A stretch of DNA of 12,082 nt from NCBI GenBank assembly GCA_024640485.1, contig JAHEEY010000097.1:1-12082 (forward strand), read 5' to 3'. The notes beneath the pieces were generated by a model. That model worked only from the letters and a program-made list of their open reading frames with translations. It was not told the origin of the DNA and did not search any database. Below, piece by piece: positions 6,529-12,082 of the stretch. Source of the DNA: Chloroflexota bacterium. GTDB lineage: Bacteria; Chloroflexota; Anaerolineae; Promineifilales; Promineifilaceae. A program made the translations under genes and the position numbers. How positions within the stretch are numbered: position 1 is the first letter of the stretch; each line of letters begins with the position of its first letter.

Positions 6529-8080
6529 AACTATGCTGCTGGATCGGCGGCTCAACGAATTCGGCGTGAAGCGAAGCCTGCAGGCTGATATATTTCTCCA
6601 CACGCCGCCGGTAGCGGGCGTGGTTCTGGGGATCTGGCGCCAACATCCCGCCTGCCGGCTGGGCGTGGGCGCCGGCCACCTGGGCCAGATCGTCAAATAT
6701 GCCGGCCGCTTTGCCGGCAATCATAGCGCTGCCCCAACTGCCGAATTCCGACCGCTGCAGCCGCTGGTAGGGAACGCCGATTACATCCGCCTTTATCTGG
6801 TTCCAGATTTGACTGCGGGCGCCGCCGCCGATTGCCCGGGTCTCTGTCAACTGCAGACCGGGGATCTGGCGCTTGAGAATGTCAAGATAGTAGCTGTATT
6901 CGTAAGCGATGCTTTCCAAAATAGCCCGGGCAAAATGAGCCTGGGTATGGCTCCATGAGAAGCCGATCCAGGCTCCGCGCATCTCCGGCGTCGCCGGGCA
7001 GACTCGTCCGCCCAGGTGGGGCGAGAAGAACAGATCATCTGATCCCAACGGCGCCTGAGCAGCCAAGGCGATCATCTCGGCGTACAGATCTTCAGACCGT
7101 TCTTGCTCCTGACCGCGTAAGGTGTTAAAGAACTGATCGCGGTACCAACGAAGCGCCTGTCCGCCGCCGCCTATGTAGGCCAGCGGGTTCCACAGCCCTG
7201 GGATCACCGAGCGCATGGTCAGCAACGCCCGGTTCTCAACATCGGACATGTAGGTGTCAGTGGACGCCGCCAGAACTGAGGCGGTGCCGGCGACGTCAAA
7301 CAACATGCCAGGCTTGACGATGCCGGCGCCCAGAGCGTTGGCGGCGGTATCGCCGCAGCCGGCAGCGATCAATGTGCCAGGAGCCAGCCCGAAGTGGGCG
7401 GCGCATTCGCTGGTGACTTCGCCGACCACATGCCACGGCTCCACGATGCGGGGCAGCTTCTGCTGATCAACCCCCAAGAGCCCGCAAAGCTCATCGGACC
7501 AGCTGCCCTTCTGGGCATCGCTCAGGCCGGAAAAGTGGATGAAGGTGTAATCGATGAATGCGTCTTGCGCCTTGAGCCCAGCCATTCTGCCGGCGACGTA
7601 GGTAGACGGCATGACAAACTTGGCGATCTGCCGGTAGGTGTCGGGCCGTTCTTCCTTCCACCACAATATCTTCGGTCCGTGATCGCAGGTCGGTGGGCAG
7701 CCGGTGAGGCGAGTCACCAAATCCCCGAAATGACGATCGATCTCTTTGATGTACGGCTGGCAGCGCATGTCGAGCCAGGAGTCGAATCGGGCTGCCGGCT
7801 GGAAATCTTCGGTGATCGCCCCGACACCAGCCATTTGACTATCAAAGGAGATGGCAGCGATCTGCCGCGGGTCAATGCCGCTTTCCCGAACGCAGGCACT
7901 GACCGTTTTGGCCGCAGTCAGGTAGAAATCGTCACTCTCCTGCTCGACGACACCGGGCCTGGGGGTATATAGGGGAACCGGCTCGACAGCCTCCGACACC
8001 AATGAGCCATCGGTGGTGTACAGCGCTGCTTTGGTGCTGCTGGTGCCGAGGTCGACACCAACAAGATATTTCATGGTCAT
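6527..8080 (-). CDS. FGGY-family carbohydrate kinase (xylulokinase-like)
   Basis: A 517-residue ATP-dependent sugar kinase of usual FGGY length with both actin-like domains. The N-terminus has the phosphate-binding turn GVDLGTSSTKAAL (8-20). ISFDSQMAG (77-85) and DSWLDMR (100-106) line the sugar site. GCGDTAANALGAG (241-253) carries the catalytic Asp D244. The C-terminal ATP domain has the family signature IGGGARSQIWNQIKADV (417-433), then EFGSWGSAMIAG (445-456). The order of motifs is closest to xylulokinase-type enzymes, so a ketose (for example a pentulose or hexulose made by the two upstream isomerases) is a reasonable substrate, but specificity cannot be read off. Start at 8080 is supported by AGGGTG 4 bases upstream; a second ATG lies 6 bases further in. 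It follows a 162-base gap with repeats and directly precedes the dehydrogenase gene. Confidence 0.92.
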   Translation of the reverse strand: MTMKYLVGVDLGTSSTKAALYTTDGSLVSEAVEPVPLYTPRPGVVEQESDDFYLTAAKTVSACVRESGIDPRQIAAISFDSQMAGVGAITEDFQPAARFDSWLDMRCQPYIKEIDRHFGDLVTRLTGCPPTCDHGPKILWWKEERPDTYRQIAKFVMPSTYVAGRMAGLKAQDAFIDYTFIHFSGLSDAQKGSWSDELCGLLGVDQQKLPRIVEPWHVVGEVTSECAAHFGLAPGTLIAAGCGDTAANALGAGIVKPGMLFDVAGTASVLAASTDTYMSDVENRALLTMRSVIPGLWNPLAYIGGGGQALRWYRDQFFNTLRGQEQERSEDLYAEMIALAAQAPLGSDDLFFSPHLGGRVCPATPEMRGAWIGFSWSHTQAHFARAILESIAYEYSYYLDILKRQIPGLQLTETRAIGGGARSQIWNQIKADVIGVPYQRLQRSEFGSWGSAMIAGKAAGIFDDLAQVAGAHAQPAGGMLAPDPQNHARYRRRVEKYISLQASLHAEFVEPPIQQHS

Positions 8081-8116
8081 GGTTCACCCTGGATCTCAGC
8101 TGTCTACGTCGGGACT

Positions 8117-8157
8117 CGGCAACCACTGACAACTCTTAGCGGCAACCTCTTGTCAGT
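8117..8157. promoter_or_regulatory. Cluster of direct and inverted repeats upstream of the kinase gene
   Basis: Two direct copies of CGGCAACC (8117-8124 and 8140-8147, 23 bases apart) interleave with a perfect 8-bp inverted repeat, ACTGACAA (8125-8132) and TTGTCAGT (8150-8157). The layout looks like regulator binding sites about 37 bases before the kinase start. I see no convincing -35/-10 pair nearby, so the promoter/operator reading is a guess. The inverted repeat could also fold in RNA, with a 17-base loop. Confidence 0.4.
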
Positions 8158-8183
8158 ACAAAGGATTGCGGTTTGAGAGCATA

Positions 8184-8223
8184 CATAGGTCGAAACACGC
8201 AGGTGTGCCTATTCCGACCTATG
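8184..8223. repeat. Inverted repeat / stem-loop after the first TIM-barrel gene
   Basis: CATAGGTCG (8184-8192) and CGACCTATG (8215-8223) form a perfect 9-bp inverted repeat. A small inner stem, ACAC (8195-8198) with GTGT (8203-8206), lies between them. It starts about 20 bases past the stop of the isomerase gene at 8243. No T-run follows on the minus strand, so it is not a typical intrinsic terminator; an mRNA 3'-end stabiliser, a partial terminator or an operator are the options. Confidence 0.55.
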
Positions 8224-8242
8224 ATTGAACTAATTGTGCTGG

Positions 8243-9073
8243 CTAGAGCAATTTGGAAAGATGCTCAAAGCTGCGGACGGCCTCTGGAACGGTACCGCAT
8301 TCCACGCTAAAAATGATGTCGCGCTCTTGAGCCACCGGTTTGACAATGTCGATAACCCGCTGCCAATCGACCACGCCCTCACCACAGGCACAGCCAACCG
8401 GGGTGCCGGTCACCTTGCCCCGCTGCGCTTCACCCTGCTGCAGGCTGATATCTTTGGCATGCAGGTGAACCAGCCGGTCTCTGACTCTCTCCAGCCATTC
8501 ATATGGGTCCGAGCCGCCGGCGAGGTAGCTGTTGCCGGTATCGTAGTTGATGCCAATCGCCGGTGAGTCCACCAGATTATAGATGGCGTCCAGCCCTTCA
8601 GGCGTCTTGCTGTACTGCTGATGGGGTTCCAGCCCTATCTGGATGCCGTGCCGTTCAGCAACGCGAGCGGCTTCGGTCAACGTGTAGGTCATCAAGGAGA
8701 AATCCATCTCTTTGCTGGTCCAGAGCGGCTTTGGGCCTTCATCGGTATTGACCACCGGCGCGCCGGCATCTGCCGCCCAACGGACAGCCATCTTGAGGTA
8801 CTCAACACTGATCTCTGGTTTGCACAGCGGTGTGTGAGAGGAGAGTCCGGACAGCTTGATGTTGTGTTCCTGACACAAGTCGCGCACCCACAAAGGGTCA
8901 TCGTACATAGAGACGGAATGGAAATATCCAGCTTCGCTTAAGAGCTCGCGGCCCAGATGGACCATCGGCTCGATGTATTCATATCCAATTTCAGCGGCCT
9001 TAGCCACGCCCCAGGCAAACGGCTTGTCGTGATGACGCACGAATTCCATATTGACGCCAATCTTAATAGCCAT
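8243..9073 (-). CDS. Xylose isomerase-like TIM-barrel sugar isomerase/epimerase (copy nearer kinase)
   Basis: A 276-residue AP-endonuclease-2/xylose-isomerase-like TIM barrel. The divalent-metal set of ketose 3-epimerases and IolE/IolI-type enzymes is visible: E149 in GLEPHQQ, D178 in INYDTGN, H205 in HLHAKD and E258 in SVECG. It has the inserted segment RGKVTGTPVGCACGEGV (218-234) after HAKD, shared with the neighbouring paralogue. Cytoplasmic, no signal peptide. Start at 9073 has CAGGAG 5 bases upstream. It lies between its paralogue and the FGGY kinase, so conversion of an imported sugar into the kinase substrate is likely (inference). Exact reaction (aldose-ketose isomerisation, 3-epimerisation or keto-sugar chemistry) is unknown. 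Confidence 0.88.
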   Translation of the reverse strand: MAIKIGVNMEFVRHHDKPFAWGVAKAAEIGYEYIEPMVHLGRELLSEAGYFHSVSMYDDPLWVRDLCQEHNIKLSGLSSHTPLCKPEISVEYLKMAVRWAADAGAPVVNTDEGPKPLWTSKEMDFSLMTYTLTEAARVAERHGIQIGLEPHQQYSKTPEGLDAIYNLVDSPAIGINYDTGNSYLAGGSDPYEWLERVRDRLVHLHAKDISLQQGEAQRGKVTGTPVGCACGEGVVDWQRVIDIVKPVAQERDIIFSVECGTVPEAVRSFEHLSKLL

Positions 9074-9102
9074 GTTAACTCCTGTTTCTTCTAATTAGCG
9101 CA

Positions 9103-9124
9103 GGGCTCGGTGCCACACCGGCCC
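9103..9124. repeat. GC-rich hairpin between the two TIM-barrel genes
   Basis: In the transcribed direction GGGC-CGGTG, loop TGG, CACCG-(A)-GCCC: a 9-bp stem with one bulged A and a 3-base loop, in the 65-base gap. A T-tract does not follow, so it is more like an intercistronic mRNA stabilising or processing hairpin than a terminator. Confidence 0.6.
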
Positions 9125-9138
9125 AAATTAATGCTCTT

Positions 9139-10014
9139 TCAGCCGGCGGCAATGCGGGCGTTGGCATCCGCCACAACTTCCCGCACCCATTTCAAGCTCT
9201 GCTCAATCATCGGGCCGCCGGCCCCTTCGCACTCAATACTGACCACGCCGTCGTAGCCGATGTCGACCAGAATGTCGAAGCATTTCTTAATGTTGTCGCC
9301 ATTGACGCCATCACCGATGGCGGTATTGCTGACGGCAATACCGGTCAGCTCGCCGCGCAATGCTGCCGCCAGCGATGCGCTGACATCTTTGGCATGAACA
9401 TGACTGACCTTGTCCTTGAATCGTTCAAGAAAAGCGACCGGATCCTGACCGGCGATAAATGTGTTGCCGGTATCCATATTCATGCGCAGATGGGGGGTGT
9501 CAAAAAAGTTGAGCATCCGCCCCATGAACTCTGGCTTGGTGGTGTAGTAGCCGTGCGGTTCGATATTGATGATCATGTCGTATCGAGCCGCGGCTTCCAG
9601 CACTTCGCCATAAATGCGCTTCATCAGCTCCAGCGCCTCTTCGTCACTCTGCCCTTCCGGCTTAAACATGTGATCGGTGGTGTCGATGTGGGAACAGCCA
9701 GCCAAATATGCCCAGCGTATGGAATTCAGAATGTAGGTGGTCCCAAGTGAAGCGGCGTTGGGCAGCGAAAGGGGATAGGCCGCATCGACCTGCGAAAATT
9801 TCACCCCATAGTCATCCATCTTGCGACGCAGTGCCAACGGATCTTCCCACAATGCCACATGGGGCTGGTAGCCCAGGCCGTGAATCCAGCTGACCCCGTC
9901 GATAGTGCCGCACTCGATGTAATGAACATCATTTTCTTGGGCCCATTGGAGACATTTCTCAAAACTCCAGTAGGCACTGTTGAACGCGTCTGTGTGAAAA
10001 CCTATTTCAATCAT
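9139..10014 (-). CDS. Xylose isomerase-like TIM-barrel sugar isomerase/epimerase (copy nearer transporter)
   Basis: A 291-residue TIM barrel of the same family as the next gene. Metal ligands: E152 in NIEPHGYY, D181 in MNMDTGN, H207 in HVHAKD and E261 in SIECEG. The segment RGELTGIAVSNTAIGDGV (220-237) mirrors the paralogue's RGKVTG...GEGV. Start is the ATG at 10014, since GGGGAG lies 5 bases upstream and the protein then begins directly with the first beta strand (MIEIGFHTD); reading from 10128 would add 38 residues with no family likeness that cross a strong inverted repeat. The first enzyme gene after the transporter genes, so it may act on the imported sugar itself. Substrate not readable from sequence. 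Confidence 0.88.
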   Translation of the reverse strand: MIEIGFHTDAFNSAYWSFEKCLQWAQENDVHYIECGTIDGVSWIHGLGYQPHVALWEDPLALRRKMDDYGVKFSQVDAAYPLSLPNAASLGTTYILNSIRWAYLAGCSHIDTTDHMFKPEGQSDEEALELMKRIYGEVLEAAARYDMIINIEPHGYYTTKPEFMGRMLNFFDTPHLRMNMDTGNTFIAGQDPVAFLERFKDKVSHVHAKDVSASLAAALRGELTGIAVSNTAIGDGVNGDNIKKCFDILVDIGYDGVVSIECEGAGGPMIEQSLKWVREVVADANARIAAG

Positions 10015-10019
10015 CACAA

Positions 10020-10025
10020 CTCCCC
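10020..10025 (-). promoter_or_regulatory. Ribosome binding site fixing the start of the first TIM-barrel gene
   Basis: GGGGAG on the minus strand, 5 bases before the ATG at 10014. It lies inside the longer open reading that begins at 10128, and so argues against that longer start. Confidence 0.7.
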
Positions 10026-10071
10026 GCTGCTTACCCACACGTTCCCGCCCGGGTGCGGCAGCATTAGGTGA

Positions 10072-10121
10072 TGTGCGAACCTGTACCTGGATCATCTGGC
10101 AACCGGATACAGGTTCGCACA
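10072..10121. repeat. Long perfect inverted repeat (hairpin) behind the sugar-binding protein gene
   Basis: TGTGCGAACCTGTA (10072-10085) and TACAGGTTCGCACA (10108-10121) are exact reverse complements, a 14-bp stem. After one mismatch the stem continues for 4 more pairs (10087-10090 with 10103-10106, one of them G-U). The loop is about 12 bases. It lies 38 bases past the stop of the binding-protein gene and 57 bases before the start of the next gene. No T-tract follows in the transcribed direction. Such hairpins behind binding-protein genes are known to protect the upstream mRNA from 3' decay, which fits here. Confidence 0.75.
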
Positions 10122-10131
10122 AACTCAACTA

Positions 10132-10148
10132 AGCTTCAGTATGAAGCT
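10132..10148. repeat. Small second hairpin behind the sugar-binding protein gene
   Basis: AGCTTCA, loop GTA, TGAAGCT: a 7-bp perfect stem 11 bases past the TAA of the binding-protein gene and just before the long hairpin. The two stems stand in tandem in the same intercistronic gap. Confidence 0.55.
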
Positions 10149-10159
10149 CATGCTTTCGG

Positions 10160-11419
10160 TTAATTCCCGCCCCAACGTGTTGGGAAGTCGGGCATATCCT
10201 CGCAGCCGCACATGGCGTAATGAAGCGGCGGCATGTTCGGCTGGACGTATTGATCCAGATTTTCGTTGGTGATGGTCGGTTGAGGCAGACGCCAAACGGC
10301 GGGTACATCTTCGCCGTTCATGATCTTCAGACCGGCGATGATGGGTGTGCGCCATTGGAAGGTTGGGAATGTGGGCGAAATGCCGGATAGGTCATTCTCT
10401 TGCCACTTAACCAGGAAATCCTGCTGATCTTCACCGACGATGATCGGGTAAGGTTCTCCAGCATCTTCAAATGCTTCCAGAGCGGCGACAGCAGTGGCGC
10501 CAGCGTCCATCCAGACTGCGTCGATTTTACCGAAGCGATCCAGATAGTCGTTGACAATAGATTTCACCTTGGCATTGTCGCCATCACCGAATTCAACACC
10601 AACTACGTTGACGCCGGAATCCGCGAAAGCCAGCTTGGCAGATGCCCAGCGTTCTTCCAAAACATCTACACCTGGGAGGATTCGCAGCGCCAAAACGTTG
10701 CAGTCCGAACCGCAGTTGTCAATGATGTAGCGGGCGCCTGTCTCACCAAAGGCGTAGCCGCCGATGGGCTGCACAAAGCTTACCGGGCAGTCAGTGAACA
10801 CACCGCGATCGAAGACGATAACTGGCAGTTCGGCGCATGCCTGCTCAACAGCCGGGGTTAAAGCGGCAGTAGTGTTGGGCGAGACAATCAGAACGTCACA
10901 GTTTCCGCCGGCGACCAGGTCGGCGATGTCAGAGATTTGCTTTTCGTCACTGCCTTCGGCGTCGACATGGATGAACTCTTCGATCTCGGGATGGATATCA
11001 ACCTCGGCCAGCATGGTGGTGTAGCCAACCACACGCCAAGGATTGTTGACACCGGCATTTGAGAAACAGAAGGTGTATGGACCTTCCTTTGCGTAGTCAG
11101 CGGTGCTTTCCCACACCGGTTCGAGTACCTGAAGCCATGGTTGTCCGGCGGGCCCTTCAGGGGACAGGGTCATCTGACGCATGGAACGATCATATTGATC
11201 TTGACTAAAGAACTCGCTGGCGACCATCGCCGCCTCAGAATCCATGGCGGATTCCGCCGGTGCTTCTGCTTCTGCCGGCTCTGCCGCAGGAGCTTCTTCT
11301 TGGGCTGGCGCTTCGGCTGCTTCTTCATCGGCCGATTCGGAACCGCCGCACGACACCATGACAAACAGGAGTGCCAGGACCAGCGCAATAATGAAAAACC
11401 GATTTTTCTTTTCTAACAT
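10160..11419 (-). CDS. ABC transporter sugar-binding lipoprotein (type I periplasmic-binding fold)
   Basis: A 419-residue substrate-binding protein. The N-terminus has KKNR, a hydrophobic core (8-22) and a lipobox MVSC with C24 as the lipidated Cys. A low-complexity Ala/Glu/Pro linker (about 28-66) then tethers the binding domain to the membrane. The mature part matches RbsB/XylF-like proteins: FSNAGVNNPWRVVG (119-132), repeated IADLVAGGNCDVLIVSP (165-181), VIVFDRG (200-206) and IGGYAFGETGARY (219-231). It also holds eight further cysteines (118, 174, 195, 211, 236, 240, 404, 406), many for this family. Start at 11419 has GGAGGGG 8 bases upstream. Partner of the permease upstream; no ATPase gene is in view and it presumably lies beyond the right edge. 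The bound sugar is unknown. Confidence 0.92.
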   Translation of the reverse strand: MLEKKNRFFIIALVLALLFVMVSCGGSESADEEAAEAPAQEEAPAAEPAEAEAPAESAMDSEAAMVASEFFSQDQYDRSMRQMTLSPEGPAGQPWLQVLEPVWESTADYAKEGPYTFCFSNAGVNNPWRVVGYTTMLAEVDIHPEIEEFIHVDAEGSDEKQISDIADLVAGGNCDVLIVSPNTTAALTPAVEQACAELPVIVFDRGVFTDCPVSFVQPIGGYAFGETGARYIIDNCGSDCNVLALRILPGVDVLEERWASAKLAFADSGVNVVGVEFGDGDNAKVKSIVNDYLDRFGKIDAVWMDAGATAVAALEAFEDAGEPYPIIVGEDQQDFLVKWQENDLSGISPTFPTFQWRTPIIAGLKIMNGEDVPAVWRLPQPTITNENLDQYVQPNMPPLHYAMCGCEDMPDFPTRWGGN

Positions 11420-11469
11420 GGGAATTTCCCCTCCAAATGAATTGTCTTTCCAATGGTTCTATCAAATAG

Positions 11470-11497
11470 TAGATACGCCTTCGAAAGCGATCCTCAA
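11470..11497 (-). promoter_or_regulatory. Possible internal sigma70-type promoter before the binding-protein gene
   Basis: On the minus strand TTGAGG (11492-11497), a 16-base spacer, then TATCTA (11470-11475), about 50 bases before the binding-protein start. A CTAT-TTG-ATAG mini-palindrome (11459-11469) follows directly. Both boxes are imperfect. An extra promoter would explain stronger expression of the binding protein than of the permease, but this is weak evidence. Confidence 0.25.
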
Positions 11498-11550
11498 TCC
11501 ACCAGTCGTTCTAATTCAAAGGCACCTCCAGTTACCACAGTTCGAACAGA

Positions 11551-12082
11551 CTATTTCGTTCTTCTGGTCCCAAATGCCGCGTAGGCAACCGCGCCAATAA
11601 TGATGATGCCTTGAACGGCATCGCGCAGCGGCTTGGGCAAACCGAGTAAGTTCAGCAGTGCAAACAAGAGTTCCAGCGCCAATGCGCCTGCCATGGCCGC
11701 GGGAACAGCGCCGCGGCCGCCCAGAAGCACGGCGCCACCCAACACAGCGGCAGAAATAGATTGCAGTTCCAACCCGTCACCAGCATCTGTGTTGACGCCG
11801 CCAAACCCGCCCAGCAATATGCCGGCAATCACGGCAGATACTGCCGAGATGACAAAGGCCAGGATTCGCACCCGGTTGGTGGAAACGCCAGACAACTTGG
11901 CGGCTCGCGGGTTGTCACCCAGGGCCAGCAGCTGCCGGCCGTAGTTGGTGCGGTGAAGGATATAGGTCACCACCGTGCCGAGGAGCAGCAGAATGAGCAC
12001 CGCATAGGGGAGCTTCTCAATCAAAGGGATATTTTCAATGCTGCCCCGGCCGAAGACGCGAAAGTTATCGGTCAGGTAGCCG
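11551..12082 (-). CDS. RbsC-type ABC sugar transporter permease, N-terminal half outside window
   Basis: The frame is open from the right edge to the TAG at 11551: 176 residues visible, about the C-terminal half of a usual RbsC-like permease (roughly 320 residues). TTG at 12024 is internal, not a start, because the frame continues upstream as GYLTDNFRVFGRGSIENIP. About five membrane segments are seen: YAVLILLLLGTVVTYIL, then the cytoplasmic loop YGRQLLALGDNPRAAKLSGV that contacts the ATPase in this family, ILAFVISAVSAVIAGILLGG, the ISAAVLGGAVLLGGRG re-entrant stretch, AMAGALALELLFALLNLLGL and GIIIIGAVAYAAFG. It sits 131 bases ahead of the sugar-binding lipoprotein gene and forms the membrane channel for its ligand. 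Confidence 0.9.
   Translation of the reverse strand, partial: GYLTDNFRVFGRGSIENIPLIEKLPYAVLILLLLGTVVTYILHRTNYGRQLLALGDNPRAAKLSGVSTNRVRILAFVISAVSAVIAGILLGGFGGVNTDAGDGLELQSISAAVLGGAVLLGGRGAVPAAMAGALALELLFALLNLLGLPKPLRDAVQGIIIIGAVAYAAFGTRRTK

Noticed and set aside
7394..7972. Plus-strand open frame of 192 codons
   Set aside because: Antisense to the FGGY kinase, whose catalytic motifs span the same bases.
8081..8242. Small RNA or riboswitch in the largest gap
   Set aside because: Repeats are present, but no known aptamer core or promoter-terminator pair could be recognised by eye.
10072..10121. Intrinsic transcription terminator
   Set aside because: The stem is strong but no run of T follows in the direction of transcription, and same-strand enzyme genes continue just downstream.
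10015..10128. N-terminal extension of the first TIM-barrel gene
   Set aside because: The extra 38 residues cross the long inverted repeat, resemble nothing in the family, and a good ribosome binding site precedes the downstream ATG at 10014.
10125..10355. Minus-strand open frame of 76 codons bridging the end of the binding-protein gene
   Set aside because: It overlaps the binding-protein gene out of frame, has no ribosome binding site and ends in the hairpin region.

Overview
The window reads as one long catabolic gene cluster. Every supported gene lies on the minus strand, so transcription runs from right to left. The organism is a moderately GC-rich bacterium. The substrate-binding lipoprotein has a long Ala/Glu/Pro low-complexity linker right after its lipobox. 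That, with the mix of enzyme families, is reminiscent of Chloroflexota (Anaerolineae-type) sugar operons, but this is an impression and not a proof. No rRNA, tRNA, mobile element, CRISPR array or regulator gene was seen, and no stretch over 300 bases lacks a gene.

In transcription order: (i) uptake: the C-terminal half of an RbsC-type ABC sugar permease (runs off the right edge) and a sugar-binding lipoprotein; (ii) two paralogous xylose-isomerase-like TIM-barrel isomerases/epimerases and an FGGY sugar kinase, separated by intercistronic gaps that each hold an inverted repeat or hairpin; (iii) a tightly packed block with touching or overlapping starts and stops: Gfo/Idh/MocA dehydrogenase, phosphotriesterase-family metallohydrolase (probable lactonase), cupin-type phosphoglucose isomerase homologue, D-2-hydroxyacid dehydrogenase; (iv) KDPG-type aldolase, a divergent shikimate-dehydrogenase-like oxidoreductase and an L-fucose/L-arabinose-isomerase-like protein that runs off the left edge.

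A plausible joint role (inference) is import of a sugar, sugar acid or cyclitol, its epimerisation/isomerisation, oxidation by the Gfo/Idh enzyme, ring or lactone opening by the PTE-family hydrolase, further redox steps, phosphorylation by the FGGY kinase, and retro-aldol cleavage by the aldolase to pyruvate plus an aldehyde. No sugar-acid dehydratase is in view, so the route is incomplete here and the substrate cannot be named. The combination of cupin-type PGI, AroE-like enzyme, two TIM-barrel paralogues and a FucI-like protein does not match a textbook pathway known to me. It is the best candidate for something undescribed.
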